A DNA stretch of 64,000 nt from an uncultured Allomuricauda sp. (GCF_947495325.1 NZ_CANLYK010000001.1:1302001-1366000); one strand, 5' to 3'; counted from the stretch's first letter, positions 25,806-34,824 are shown. Numbers and translations: made by a program. Notes: a model not told the origin generated them from the sequence alone.

Positions 25806-26771
25806 TTGAGCGACATTCAGTCTATTTTATCCATTGCAAAAAGAACCCTTGAAACCGAGAGTAAGGCCATTCATAATTTGATAAGCTTACTGGACGAACA
25901 ATTTGCACATGCCGTACAATACATTTTAGACTCCCAAGGACGGGTTGTGGTATCAGGAGTGGGCAAAAGTGCCATTGTAGCCTCAAAAATTGTGGCAACA
26001 TTGAACTCCACAGGAACCCCGGCAACCTTTATGCATGCCGCGGATGCTATTCATGGTGATTTGGGGACCATTCAAAAAAATGACATTGTTGTCTGTATCT
26101 CCAAAAGTGGAAATACTCCAGAAATTAAGGCATTACTCCCTTTAATAAAAATTGGAAAAAATAAATTGATCGGTATTACCGGGAATATGGATTCCTTATT
26201 GGCCAAACAGGCAGATTTTGCTTTGAGCACTTATGTGGATAAAGAAGCCTGTCCAAATAATCTGGCCCCAACAACAAGTACTTCGGCACAAATGGCCATG
26301 GGCGATGCGCTAGCTATTAGTCTTTTGGAACTAAGAGGCTTTAGCAGTGCAGATTTTGCAAAGTATCACCCAGGGGGATCTTTGGGTAAAAAACTATATT
26401 TACGGGTTGCCGATATTGTAGTAAACAATCAAAAGCCGCAAGTTAATATTGATTCAAGTGTAAAAGAAGTAATTGTGGAGATTTCAGAAAAAATGTTAGG
26501 TGTTACAGCTGTAATGGAAGACAAAAAAGTAGTTGGTATTGTAACAGATGGTGATATTAGGCGAATGCTCAGCATACATGATAACATAAGTGGTTTGACC
26601 GCAAAAGATATTATGACATCCAATCCCAAAACAATAGATGTAGATACGTTGGCTGTTAATGCATTGGAACTATTGCAAGCCAAAGGCATTTCGCAACTTC
26701 TTGCCTTTGAAAAGGACTCCTATGCTGGGGTTGTCCATATCCATAACCTTATAAACGAAGGAATTCTGTAA
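25806..26771 (+). CDS. kdsD: D-arabinose-5-phosphate isomerase (KpsF/GutQ family)
   Basis: 321 residues from a TTG at 25806; the frame is open back to 25737, but the extra residues are not family-like and the likely promoter lies within them. The enzyme turns ribulose 5-phosphate into arabinose 5-phosphate, the precursor of the LPS sugar Kdo. An N-terminal SIS domain (VSGVGKSAIVASKIVATLNSTGTPATF, then MHAADAIHGDLG and CISKSGNTPE) is followed by two CBS domains in the C-terminal 120 residues. The stop overlaps the tatC start (TAATG), and lptB lies shortly downstream, so this is an envelope operon. Confidence 0.92.
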   Translation: MSDIQSILSIAKRTLETESKAIHNLISLLDEQFAHAVQYILDSQGRVVVSGVGKSAIVASKIVATLNSTGTPATFMHAADAIHGDLGTIQKNDIVVCISKSGNTPEIKALLPLIKIGKNKLIGITGNMDSLLAKQADFALSTYVDKEACPNNLAPTTSTSAQMAMGDALAISLLELRGFSSADFAKYHPGGSLGKKLYLRVADIVVNNQKPQVNIDSSVKEVIVEISEKMLGVTAVMEDKKVVGIVTDGDIRRMLSIHDNISGLTAKDIMTSNPKTIDVDTLAVNALELLQAKGISQLLAFEKDSYAGVVHIHNLINEGIL

Positions 26772-27604
26772 TGGCAAAGAAGATAGAAGCTCCCGACGAA
26801 ATGTCCTTTTTGGACCATTTGGAAGTATTACGGTGGCACCTTATCCGATCAGTGGTAGCAATTGTTTTGGTTGCATGTGTTGCATTTTTAATGAAAGATT
26901 TCATTTTTGACACTGTTATTTTCGGTCCCAAGAAAATGGATTTTCCAACATATCGGTTCTTTTGTAAAATAGCTACTTTTTTTGGAATAACTTCTGAGTT
27001 TTGTGCTGATACATTGCCATTCACAATTCAAAACAGAACCATGGCTGGCCAATTTTCGGCTCATATTTGGACCTCTATTTGGGCCGGTTTTATAATTGGA
27101 TTTCCATATGTACTTTGGGAGGTTTGGCGGTTTATTAGTCCAGGATTACATCAGAACGAGCGCAAACATTCCAGGGGTTTTATTTTAGTGGCCTCGACAC
27201 TATTTTTTATGGGAGTGTTATTTGGGTACTATGTTGTGGCACCATTGTCTATCAATTTTTTGGGGACCTACCAAGTAAGCAAGGAGGTATTGAACGAAAT
27301 TGATATTAGTTCTTTCATCGCAACTGTAAGAGCATCGGTCATCGCCTGTGGAATAATGTTCGAATTGCCAATTATCATATACTTTTTAACCAAGGTAGGT
27401 TTGGTTACTCCGGAAATATTAAAGAAATATAGAAAGATTGCTCTTGTGGTTGTTCTCATATTATCTGCCGTAATAACCCCTCCAGATGTTGCAAGTCAAA
27501 TTGTAGTTTCTGTTCCTGTATTGATTCTTTATCAAATAAGTATCTATATTTCTAAACTAGTCTTACGAAAAGAAGCTAAAAAAGAAAAAGAAAATGCCAA
27601 ATAA
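26771..27604 (+). CDS. tatC: Sec-independent (Tat) protein translocase subunit TatC
   Basis: 277 residues, six membrane segments. It recognises twin-arginine signal peptides of folded proteins. The family signature is visible: an N-terminal MSFLDHLEVLRWHLIRS on the cytoplasmic side, FIIGFPYVLWEVWRFISPGL in the middle, and the C-terminal pair of helices with VITPPDVASQ. It is slightly longer than E. coli TatC (258) owing to an insertion in the first periplasmic loop, as usual in Bacteroidota. The start overlaps the kdsD stop by one base and the end overlaps the next gene by 11 bases. No tatA or tatB is in the window. Confidence 0.94.
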   Translation: MAKKIEAPDEMSFLDHLEVLRWHLIRSVVAIVLVACVAFLMKDFIFDTVIFGPKKMDFPTYRFFCKIATFFGITSEFCADTLPFTIQNRTMAGQFSAHIWTSIWAGFIIGFPYVLWEVWRFISPGLHQNERKHSRGFILVASTLFFMGVLFGYYVVAPLSINFLGTYQVSKEVLNEIDISSFIATVRASVIACGIMFELPIIIYFLTKVGLVTPEILKKYRKIALVVVLILSAVITPPDVASQIVVSVPVLILYQISIYISKLVLRKEAKKEKENAK

Positions 27605-27944
27605 AGTAGAAGAATTTAATTCGTATCGTTCCAGAATGAACGACAAGATACTGGCGGAAAACAACAAGTTGATCAAACGGATTTTTAACTTGGATACCAA
27701 TGCCTATATGGCAGGAGCATTAGACGTTAAAACCAAAGAGCTCCTAGGTTTGGTAGCTTCTGCGGTCCTTCGCTGTGATGATTGTGTAAAATACCACCTA
27801 GAAAGTTCCAAGAACGAAGGTGCGACAAAAGAAGAGGTTATGGAGACACTGGGCATAGCGACTTTAGTTGGAGGAACCATAGTTGTACCGCACCTGCGTA
27901 GAGCCTTTGAATTTTGGGAAGAACTAGAAAATCTTGATACATAA
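27594..27944 (+). CDS. Carboxymuconolactone decarboxylase / AhpD-like family protein
   Basis: 116 residues. The family core is seen: a helix pair, then RCDDCVKYHLESSKNEGATKEEVMETL with a CxxC redox pair and the conserved His four residues after the second Cys, as in AhpD-type peroxidatic proteins. This points to a thiol-based antioxidant role rather than carboxymuconolactone chemistry. It overlaps the tatC end by 11 bases and precedes lptB by 56 bases. Confidence 0.85.
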   Translation: MPNKVEEFNSYRSRMNDKILAENNKLIKRIFNLDTNAYMAGALDVKTKELLGLVASAVLRCDDCVKYHLESSKNEGATKEEVMETLGIATLVGGTIVVPHLRRAFEFWEELENLDT

Positions 27945-27982
27945 AAATTTCACAAAGTCCAATAGCTATTCCAGAATATGTT

Positions 27983-27990
27983 TAGTTTTG
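27983..27990 (+). promoter_or_regulatory. Candidate -7 element TAGTTTTG upstream of lptB
   Basis: TAGTTTTG matches TAnnTTTG and ends 10 bases before the lptB ATG at 28001. Transcription from it would leave a leader of only a few bases. Confidence 0.4.
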
Positions 27991-28000
27991 GCCCATTCGT

Positions 28001-28741
28001 ATGAAGCTAAGAGCTGATAATATAATGAAGGCCTACCGAGGCCGAAAAGTTGTTAAGGGCATTTCTTTGGAAGTAAACCAAGGAGAAATTGTTGGGCTTT
28101 TAGGTCCAAATGGCGCCGGTAAGACCACATCTTTTTATATGATTGTAGGTCTTATCAAACCCAACGGTGGTAAAATATTTTTGGACGATATGGAGATTAC
28201 CACATTCCCTATGTACAAAAGAGCTCAAAATGGTATCGGCTACCTAGCGCAAGAAGCTTCAGTTTTCCGTAAGTTAAGTATTGAAAAAAATATACTCAGC
28301 GTTCTACAGCTTACCAAATTGAGTAAGAAGGAACAGCATATGAAAATGGAATCCTTGATTGATGAGTTTGGCTTGGGCCATATTCGTAAAAACCGAGGGG
28401 ATTTGTTATCAGGCGGGGAACGCAGACGTACCGAAATTGCCCGTGCTTTGGCCACAGACCCAAAGTTTATCTTACTTGATGAGCCTTTTGCCGGGGTTGA
28501 CCCTGTTGCTGTTGAAGATATCCAACGTATTGTGGCCCAACTAAAGGATAAAAATATAGGGATTCTCATTACGGATCACAACGTACAGGAGACCTTGGCG
28601 ATTACAGAACGTTCTTACCTAATGTTTGAAGGAGGCATATTAAAAGCTGGTATTCCTGAAGATTTAGCTCAGGACGAAATGGTCAGGAAAGTATATTTAG
28701 GTCAGAATTTTGAGCTTCGAAAGAAAAAACTGGACTTTTAA
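28001..28741 (+). CDS. lptB: LPS export ABC transporter ATP-binding protein LptB
   Basis: 246 residues. It powers extraction of lipopolysaccharide from the inner membrane with LptFG. Walker A is GPNGAGKTT (35-43), the signature LSGGE (136-140), Walker B FILLDEPFAGVDP (157-168), and the switch His lies in ITDHNVQETLAI. The PFAGVDP motif and the short length are specific to LptB within the ABC family. It follows kdsD and tatC, linking Kdo supply with LPS export. Confidence 0.95.
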   Translation: MKLRADNIMKAYRGRKVVKGISLEVNQGEIVGLLGPNGAGKTTSFYMIVGLIKPNGGKIFLDDMEITTFPMYKRAQNGIGYLAQEASVFRKLSIEKNILSVLQLTKLSKKEQHMKMESLIDEFGLGHIRKNRGDLLSGGERRRTEIARALATDPKFILLDEPFAGVDPVAVEDIQRIVAQLKDKNIGILITDHNVQETLAITERSYLMFEGGILKAGIPEDLAQDEMVRKVYLGQNFELRKKKLDF

Positions 28742-28744
28742 GCC

Positions 28745-29551
28745 TTACTTTACGGCAAAGGTCAAAGTTGCCCAGTTGGATTCGTAATCTAAACCTTCTT
28801 CATTACTTTTTACCATAAAAATAGCGGCAACATACCATTTCCCAGCTTGTGTTGGAACCATTTTCAATACCCCGTTTTCATCTGTTCTTATTGAGCTTTC
28901 ATTTTCATGGGCATCCTTTCCGGGCATTGAAGTGCTATAATGTACCGTTTGATTGGCCAAAGGCTTTCCATTAGCCAACAATTTAAAAGAAATACTTTCT
29001 CCCGTCTTTAACTCATAAGGGTTGTTTAGTGGAACAAATTCGATAGGGTATCCAAAGACTGTATTAAAATGATCAGTTTTTTTGTCGCCAACTTGAAAAA
29101 GCATTTTTACATGCTTGGAATACTTTTCCTTTGCTCCAGAACTATAGCTACCTTCTTCCTTCCTTTTCTTAATAATATCCTCTAGCCCTTCATGTTCCAA
29201 ATAATCGTTAAAACTTTCTGCGGTCATTTCGATCATACGGGGTAAGGTAGAAACTCCTGCTGCATATGTGCCTTCGCCACCTGCAGCAAACTTTAAATAG
29301 GTGACATTATCCTTATCATAATAATCGCTGTCCAATACACGTTTCTCATACTTAGGACCTTTAATTCTAGCGTCTAAAATCCTATCTCTGGTAATCTCGT
29401 TTTCACTTTTATCAAAAGTTCCATTGAACAAATACAACTCACTGGATTGACCCGAATTTAAAAAATAGGCATCCGTTTTTAAGAACAGCTCGTGTGAAGA
29501 AAAAAGAGCAAAAATTGTCGATAGAAATAAAAGAAAGGCAGTACGTTTCAT
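28745..29551 (-). CDS. DUF4198 secreted protein
   Basis: 268 residues from the ATG at 29551 (another ATG three codons upstream). The signal peptide MKRTAFLLFLSTIFALFSSHE is followed by DUF4198: 'HELFLKTDAYFLNSGQSSELYLFNGTF' at the start and a C-terminal beta-sandwich 'GESISFKLLANGKPLANQTVHY ... TDENGVLKMVPTQAGKWYVAAIF'. The family is often annotated as nickel-uptake related, from synteny elsewhere, but no metal transporter is nearby. It converges with lptB across 3 bases. Confidence 0.8.
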   Translation of the reverse strand: MKRTAFLLFLSTIFALFSSHELFLKTDAYFLNSGQSSELYLFNGTFDKSENEITRDRILDARIKGPKYEKRVLDSDYYDKDNVTYLKFAAGGEGTYAAGVSTLPRMIEMTAESFNDYLEHEGLEDIIKKRKEEGSYSSGAKEKYSKHVKMLFQVGDKKTDHFNTVFGYPIEFVPLNNPYELKTGESISFKLLANGKPLANQTVHYSTSMPGKDAHENESSIRTDENGVLKMVPTQAGKWYVAAIFMVKSNEEGLDYESNWATLTFAVK

Positions 29552-29611
29552 AGGTTGCATGTCATCTATACTACAAAATACATCCCCAAACCTTATAGAT
29601 CAACTAAAAAA

Positions 29612-30352
29612 TCACAAAATATCGTTGTTTTTGGAAGCTTTCAGCAACAACGAACTGAACACGTAAAAAATTATTATGATCGGCACAGCCAAAAACTTTA
29701 AAGTAACCAACAATACCAAACTTCCTATCAGAAAAAGATATCGTACCGCGTTGTCCTTAAAGCTCCAATTTTTAAACTTTAGAGCAAAGAGCTCAATACG
29801 GGAATTCAATAAAAAAGCACTTACCAAGGTCAACCCAATTAAAAACCATTCGCTTAAAATAAGTGTACTGAGTGCATCATTCGTGTGGTACACTAAAATT
29901 AAGGGTAAGGAAAGAATCAATAGTGCATTTGCCGGAGTTGGCAATCCAATAAAAGAAGAAACTTGATTTTCATCAACATTAAATTTGGCCAAACGATAAG
30001 CAGAGGCCAAGGTGATTGCAAACCCAAAAAAGGGAAGCACGGTCATTTCCGTTTCATGCCCAAAGAATCCAAGGTTCCATCCACCAGTCTCGGCCATTTG
30101 CAACAACTGAAACATTACAATACCCGGTACCAAACCACTAGTAATCATATCTGCCAAAGAATCCAATTGCACCCCAACTTCACTCTGAACGTTTAGCATT
30201 CTAGCCGCAAAGCCATCAAAAAAGTCAAAGAAAATTCCAATAAACACAAAAAGTGCAGCCCATTCCAAATAGTTTAAAACTGCAAATACGGCAGCTATAC
30301 AACCACTAAACAAATTGAGCAAGGTTAAAAAATTAGGAATATACCGCTTCAT
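29612..30352 (-). CDS. pssA: CDP-diacylglycerol-serine O-phosphatidyltransferase (CDP-alcohol phosphotransferase)
   Basis: 246 residues, integral membrane. The CDP-alcohol phosphotransferase motif DGxxAR(8)GxxxDxxxD is complete: DGFAARMLNVQSEVGVQLDS continuing to LADM. Six or more hydrophobic segments follow the family pattern. It makes phosphatidylserine, which is decarboxylated to phosphatidylethanolamine, the main phospholipid of Bacteroidota. The assignment to PssA rather than PgsA rests on the N-terminal 'KRYIPNFLTLLNLFSGCIAAVFA', which is PssA-like. It diverges from the Lnb-type gene. Confidence 0.9.
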   Translation of the reverse strand: MKRYIPNFLTLLNLFSGCIAAVFAVLNYLEWAALFVFIGIFFDFFDGFAARMLNVQSEVGVQLDSLADMITSGLVPGIVMFQLLQMAETGGWNLGFFGHETEMTVLPFFGFAITLASAYRLAKFNVDENQVSSFIGLPTPANALLILSLPLILVYHTNDALSTLILSEWFLIGLTLVSAFLLNSRIELFALKFKNWSFKDNAVRYLFLIGSLVLLVTLKFLAVPIIIIFYVFSSLLLKASKNNDIL

Positions 30353-30453
30353 TCAATTGGATTTTCGTAAAAATACTGTAAAAAATAAAGTCTTTGGAGC
30401 AGTCACGCCACTATGCCGTTTTTATTCTGATATTTGCTGGGATAAAATCAAAA

Positions 30454-31617
30454 ATGAAACACTGGATTTTCTTTTTGGCAGCACTCTTTTTAGTTGAAAA
30501 AAATGCATTTGCTCAAATACCACAGCTAACCGATAATTCTCAGGTAAGCATGTTAACATGTGGCCCAGGCAATCAACTTGTCGATTCATTTGGACATACC
30601 GCTTTTCGAGTTCAGGATACCGTTTTGGGCATTGATGTGGTTTACAATTACGGCACCTATGATTTTAACCGACCAAACTTCTATCTAAACTTCGTTAAAG
30701 GAAAGATGGTCTATTCCCTTTCCAGAAGAAGTTTTGACCGGTTTTTATTTGTATATGAATTGGAAAAAAGATGGGTGAAAGAGCAAATTTTAGATTTGAC
30801 ATTAGCTGAAAAAAACCAGCTACTCGTTTTTTTTGAGAATAATTTTTTGCCAGAAAACAGAGATTATCTGTACGACCCACTTTTAAATAACTGTTCCAGC
30901 ATTACAGGGGATATTTTAAAAAAACAATTTGGCGATGCTTTAGTTTTTGATGGTACCTATTTGGAAAAGCAATACACTTTTAGGGAGCTGGTACGGCAAA
31001 ATTTGAATCTAAATTCATGGTCCTCATTTGGGATTGATTTGGCTTTTGGCTCGCCAGTGGACAGAAAAGCAACCGTGCAAGAGCACATGTTTTTACCTTA
31101 TTATGCCATGCAACAGTTAAGGAGCACCAGCAAAGATGGTAAACCATTAGTACAGAGAGAACGCACTGTACTTGATTACAACGAGCATAAAATGATCGGT
31201 TTTTTTCCATCATCCCCACTATTTTGGTTTATTCTACTGTTTATATTCACATGTATCATAACATATTTAGATTATAAGCATGGAGTTCGGAGCCGTTGGC
31301 TGGATTTTTCACTCTTCTTTGTTACCGGACTGATAGGCACTTTTTTACTGCTACTTTGGTTGGCCACGGACCATACCTCAACACCAAAAAACTTTAATGT
31401 GCTATGGGCTTTTCCATTAAACATTGTTGTTGCCTTTGTATTCCAAAAACAGACACCCACATTGTTAATAAAATACCTATGGACAGCTTTAGCCTTAATG
31501 GGCGTCCTACTTTTAGTCTGGCTTTTTAAAATTCAAAGTTTTTCGCCATTATTGATTCCATTACTTTTGACTCTGACGATTCGTTACGGTTATCTTTTAA
31601 CGTTTGCTAAGCGCTAA
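30454..31617 (+). CDS. Lnb-type lipoprotein N-acyltransferase (DUF4105)
   Basis: 387 residues from the ATG at 30454, whose signal peptide is MKHWIFFLAALFLVEKNAFAQ; the frame opens earlier (30394), but that lead is not signal-like. The periplasmic DUF4105 domain (about 22-240) carries 'MLTCGPGNQLVDSFGHTAFRV' and 'YLYDPLLNNCSSITGDIL', with a conserved His and Cys that could act as in NlpC/P60-type folds. The C-terminal 130 residues hold about four membrane helices. Pfam now relates DUF4105 to Lnb, the N-acyltransferase that finishes lipoproteins in Bacteroides, which lacks Lnt. The function here is inferred from family. Confidence 0.78.
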   Translation: MKHWIFFLAALFLVEKNAFAQIPQLTDNSQVSMLTCGPGNQLVDSFGHTAFRVQDTVLGIDVVYNYGTYDFNRPNFYLNFVKGKMVYSLSRRSFDRFLFVYELEKRWVKEQILDLTLAEKNQLLVFFENNFLPENRDYLYDPLLNNCSSITGDILKKQFGDALVFDGTYLEKQYTFRELVRQNLNLNSWSSFGIDLAFGSPVDRKATVQEHMFLPYYAMQQLRSTSKDGKPLVQRERTVLDYNEHKMIGFFPSSPLFWFILLFIFTCIITYLDYKHGVRSRWLDFSLFFVTGLIGTFLLLLWLATDHTSTPKNFNVLWAFPLNIVVAFVFQKQTPTLLIKYLWTALALMGVLLLVWLFKIQSFSPLLIPLLLTLTIRYGYLLTFAKR

Positions 31618-31639
31618 CGAAACACAGTAAAACATTTCA

Positions 31640-33517
31640 ATGAATTTATTGACAGTAGAAAACATATCTAAATCTTATGGTGAATTGGTCCTCTTTTCCA
31701 ATATCTCATTCGGCATAAATAACGATCAAAAAATTGCATTGATTGCAAAAAATGGGAGTGGAAAGACCTCAATATTGAATATTATTTCTGGGAAGGATAC
31801 CACAGAAACAGGGCAAGCAACCTCCAGAAAGGGTATTAAAATTGCCTTTTTGGAGCAGGAACCCAACCTCAACCCAGATTTAACCATCGAAGAAACCATT
31901 TTTAGCACTGATAATGAGGTGTTGAAAATAATTGCGACCTACGAGAAAGCGGTTCAAAATCCGGAAGAAGAAGAACAGTATCAGAAAGCTTTTGAAGCCA
32001 TGGAAAGGCATAATGCCTGGGATTTTGAAACCCGGTACAAACAGATTCTCTTTAAACTGAATTTAGAAAAACTCGATGTAAAAGTAGGCACCCTGTCCGG
32101 AGGGCAAAAAAAACGTTTGGCATTGGCCAACGCTCTCTTGAACAAACCAGACCTTTTAATTTTGGATGAGCCAACAAACCATTTGGACCTGGAAATGATA
32201 GAATGGTTGGAAGCTTATTTCACAAAGGAAAATATCACGCTGTTTATGGTTACGCACGATCGTTATTTTTTGGAACGGGTGTGTAATGAAATCATAGAAC
32301 TGGACAACAATCAGTTATATAGTTATAAGGGAAATTACTCCTACTATCTTCGGGAAAAAGAAGGGCGAATGGAACGGGAAGCTGTGGAACAACACAAATC
32401 CAAATTACTTTTTAAAAAAGAATTGGATTGGATGCGCAGACAACCTAAGGCCCGTACGACCAAATCAAAGTCTCGAATTGATGATTTCAAGGAAATAAAA
32501 CATAGAGCACATCAAAGAAGAATAGAACATCAGGTGCAGTTGGAGCTAAACATGGAACGTTTGGGAAGTAAAATCTTGGAACTTCACAACATATCCAAAT
32601 CATTTGAGGACAAAACAATTTTAGAAAAATTCGATTACAATTTCACCAAAGGTGAGAGGCTTGGAATAATTGGTCAAAACGGAACAGGAAAGTCTACATT
32701 CTTAAACATCATTACCCAAAAAGAAAACGTTGATGGTGGAAAAGTAGTTGTGGGTGACACATTAAAATTTGGCTATTACACGCAAAAGGGAATACATTCA
32801 AAAGAAGGTCAAAAAGTTATTGATGTAATCCGAGAATTTGGAGATTTTATCCCATTGAAAAAGGGTAGACAGATTTCAGCACAACAACTTTTGGAACGCT
32901 TCCTTTTTGATAGAAAAAAACAATACGATTTTGTTGAAAAACTGAGTGGCGGGGAACGAAAACGATTGTATTTGTGTACCGTACTTATCCAAAACCCTAA
33001 TTTTTTGATTTTGGATGAGCCTACCAATGATTTGGATATTGTCACGCTAAATGTGTTGGAAAGCTTTTTACTTGATTTTCCCGGATGCTTGATCGTAGTG
33101 TCCCACGATCGCTATTTCATGGATAAAATTGTAGATCATTTGTTCATTTTTAGGGGCAATGGTATCGTAGAAGACTTTCCTGGAAATTATTCTGATTACA
33201 GAGCTTATGAAAGTAGCAAAGTAATTGCAGAACGCGAAACAAAAAGCAATAACCCAGAAAAAGCTGAAAAAACCAATTGGAAAGAAAAGGGAAATTCTCA
33301 AAAACTGTCCTACTCAGAACAAAAAGAGCATAAGCAGTTAGAAAAGGAAATTCAAAAATTGGAAGCGCAAAAAGGAGTACTCCAAAACAAGTTTACAGAC
33401 CCTAACTTGAGCGTTGAAGAAATAACGCAACTTTCTATTGATCTCAAAGAAATTTCAAACGCCATTGAGACCAAAACAGAGCGTTGGTTTGAGCTTTCCG
33501 CTATTTTGGAAAACTAA
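31640..33517 (+). CDS. ABC-F family ATPase (Uup-like)
   Basis: 625 residues with two ABC domains and no membrane span. Domain 1 has KNGSGKTS, LSGGQKKRLALANALL and LLILDEPTNHLD; domain 2 has GQNGTGKST, LSGGERKRLYLCTVLI and FLILDEPTNDLD. The linker includes RRQPKARTTKSKSRID, and the C-terminal 90 residues form a coiled coil, as in Uup. ABC-F proteins act on ribosomes or at replication intermediates; Uup-type is the closest match. It is not next to an antibiotic-resistance context. It starts 22 bases after the Lnb-type gene. Confidence 0.9.
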   Translation: MNLLTVENISKSYGELVLFSNISFGINNDQKIALIAKNGSGKTSILNIISGKDTTETGQATSRKGIKIAFLEQEPNLNPDLTIEETIFSTDNEVLKIIATYEKAVQNPEEEEQYQKAFEAMERHNAWDFETRYKQILFKLNLEKLDVKVGTLSGGQKKRLALANALLNKPDLLILDEPTNHLDLEMIEWLEAYFTKENITLFMVTHDRYFLERVCNEIIELDNNQLYSYKGNYSYYLREKEGRMEREAVEQHKSKLLFKKELDWMRRQPKARTTKSKSRIDDFKEIKHRAHQRRIEHQVQLELNMERLGSKILELHNISKSFEDKTILEKFDYNFTKGERLGIIGQNGTGKSTFLNIITQKENVDGGKVVVGDTLKFGYYTQKGIHSKEGQKVIDVIREFGDFIPLKKGRQISAQQLLERFLFDRKKQYDFVEKLSGGERKRLYLCTVLIQNPNFLILDEPTNDLDIVTLNVLESFLLDFPGCLIVVSHDRYFMDKIVDHLFIFRGNGIVEDFPGNYSDYRAYESSKVIAERETKSNNPEKAEKTNWKEKGNSQKLSYSEQKEHKQLEKEIQKLEAQKGVLQNKFTDPNLSVEEITQLSIDLKEISNAIETKTERWFELSAILEN

Positions 33518-33518
33518 T

Positions 33519-33556
33519 TCCTGTCATATCGAGCGCAGTCGAGATATCTCAATCTG
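33519..33556. repeat. Dispersed intergenic repeat of the 'GAGCGCAGTCGAGA' type
   Basis: The interval right after the ABC-F stop contains CTGTCATATCGAGCGCAGTC followed by GAGATATCTC. It folds as a stem (ATATCGA / TCGA-GATAT) round a GCGCAG loop. Close variants of this sequence recur between genes in many Bacteroidota genomes (from memory), like a REP or mini-element. Only one copy is visible in this window. Confidence 0.6.
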
Positions 33557-33603
33557 TAAAGTGAGTAGTTTAAAACTATGCTGTGACCACAAAATAAATT
33601 ACT

Positions 33604-34101
33604 ATGCTCAAACCTATAAATTACTTGAAATTCCTTTTAAAATCTACCAATGAGCACGGTGTCCACTCCCCTTTTGTTTTCAATTATGTCACCAAATGCC
33701 TGTACTTAAAACAAAAATGGGACAAGGTAAAATCAATCAACATACTCCTAAAAAGTATTGCATACTTTAACCATAAAAGCATTGAACTTTATGGAAAACA
33801 CGATCTTAAAAAAACCTTGGAAATCCATTTCCCAAATATGGCTATCGGGAGAAAACCGATTGATGTAGTTTATACCGACGAATTGAAAATTGATACGTTG
33901 AAGCAGTTAATTTCCGAAGACAAACTCCACAATAACAGTATGATTTTCATTCACTCAATCCATCAAACGCCCAAAAAACAACAGCTTTGGAGAAACCTTA
34001 TTGAATTACCCATAATTACGGTAAGCATAGATATGTTCAATTGCGGGGTTCTTTTTATCAGAAAGGAACAAGTAAAAGAACATTTCATCATCCGAATTTA
34101 A
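33604..34101 (+). CDS. Methyltransferase-like protein, probably shortened
   Basis: 165 residues. The N-terminus (FLKSTNEHGVHSPFVFNYVTKCLY) and C-terminus (ITVSIDMFNCGVLFIRKEQVKEHFIIR) match a flavobacterial class I SAM-dependent methyltransferase-like family normally about 230 residues long. The glycine-rich SAM motif expected after the first third is absent: the sequence runs LYGKHDLKKTLEIHFPNMAIG, and the protein is about 65 residues short. The frame is intact. It is therefore either a degenerate, non-catalytic member or a gene with an internal deletion. The alternative is an unrelated family with similar ends. Confidence 0.55.
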   Translation: MLKPINYLKFLLKSTNEHGVHSPFVFNYVTKCLYLKQKWDKVKSINILLKSIAYFNHKSIELYGKHDLKKTLEIHFPNMAIGRKPIDVVYTDELKIDTLKQLISEDKLHNNSMIFIHSIHQTPKKQQLWRNLIELPIITVSIDMFNCGVLFIRKEQVKEHFIIRI

Positions 34102-34135
34102 AAAGGTAATTTTAGATGTCCAAAACACTTTTCTA

Positions 34136-34270
34136 ATGAATAATACTATTTATTACGTTTTTGGGGGATTAGCCATTATTTACCTTGTTATTCTTTTCAA
34201 GAACAGAAGAGGATCAAGAAATAGAAAATCGCGCAAGTTCATGGATGGTAAACGTAGACACGAAGAATGA
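34136..34270 (+). CDS. 44-residue single-pass membrane microprotein
   Basis: A short frame (MNNTIYYVFGGLAIIYLVIL, then FKNRRGSRNRKSRKFMDGKRRHEE) with one hydrophobic helix (about 6-20) and a very basic tail, so probably N-out with the tail in the cytoplasm. Its stop TGA overlaps the start ATG of the following adenosyltransferase gene (ATGA), a strong sign that it is translated. It is too short for most gene callers. No family is recognised. Confidence 0.65.
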   Translation: MNNTIYYVFGGLAIIYLVILFKNRRGSRNRKSRKFMDGKRRHEE

Positions 34271-34824
34271 AAATTTATACAAAAACTGGTGACAAGGCCA
34301 CAACAGCTCTTTTCACAGGTACTCGGGTTCCGAAGCACCATATCAGAATTGAAAGCTATGGGACAATAGACGAGTTAAATTCGTTTTTAGGATTGCTCAG
34401 AGACCAAAAAATGGATTCCAATTCCAAAAATACGTTGGCCCTTATCCAAAATAAACTTTTTACTGTAGGTGCAATTTTGGCTACAGAACCTAAAAAAGAA
34501 AATCGTTTAAAAATTCCAAAAATAAGTGGGGATGATATTGAGCTGTTGGAGAAGGAAATTGACAAAATGAACGAAGAGCTTCCGGAAATGACCCATTTTA
34601 TTCTCCCAGGAGGGCACACAACCGTGTCATACTGTCATATTGCCAGAACAGTCTGCAGAAGAGCGGAGCGTATGATCTCATACTTACATGAGAATGAGCC
34701 AGTACCAGACACATTACTTTCCTATATAAATAGACTTTCTGATTATCTTTTCGTCTTGGCACGGAAGTTGTCAAAAGATTTGCAAGCAGAAGAAGTCAAA
34801 TGGATTCCTGAAAAATTGGACTAA
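34267..34824 (+). CDS. PduO-type cob(I)alamin adenosyltransferase
   Basis: 185 residues. It transfers the adenosyl group of ATP to cobalamin to make coenzyme B12. The family N-terminus MKIYTKTGDKATTALFTGTRVPK holds the ATP-binding loop; RIESYGTIDELNSFLG and the C-terminal CHIARTVCRRAERM and INRLSDYLFVLARKL (with the conserved Arg and Asp) complete it. It is a five-helix bundle trimer in known relatives. Its start overlaps the microprotein stop. It would serve methylmalonyl-CoA mutase, whose chaperone meaB is 13 kb away; no cobalamin synthesis genes are present. Confidence 0.92.
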   Translation: MKIYTKTGDKATTALFTGTRVPKHHIRIESYGTIDELNSFLGLLRDQKMDSNSKNTLALIQNKLFTVGAILATEPKKENRLKIPKISGDDIELLEKEIDKMNEELPEMTHFILPGGHTTVSYCHIARTVCRRAERMISYLHENEPVPDTLLSYINRLSDYLFVLARKLSKDLQAEEVKWIPEKLD

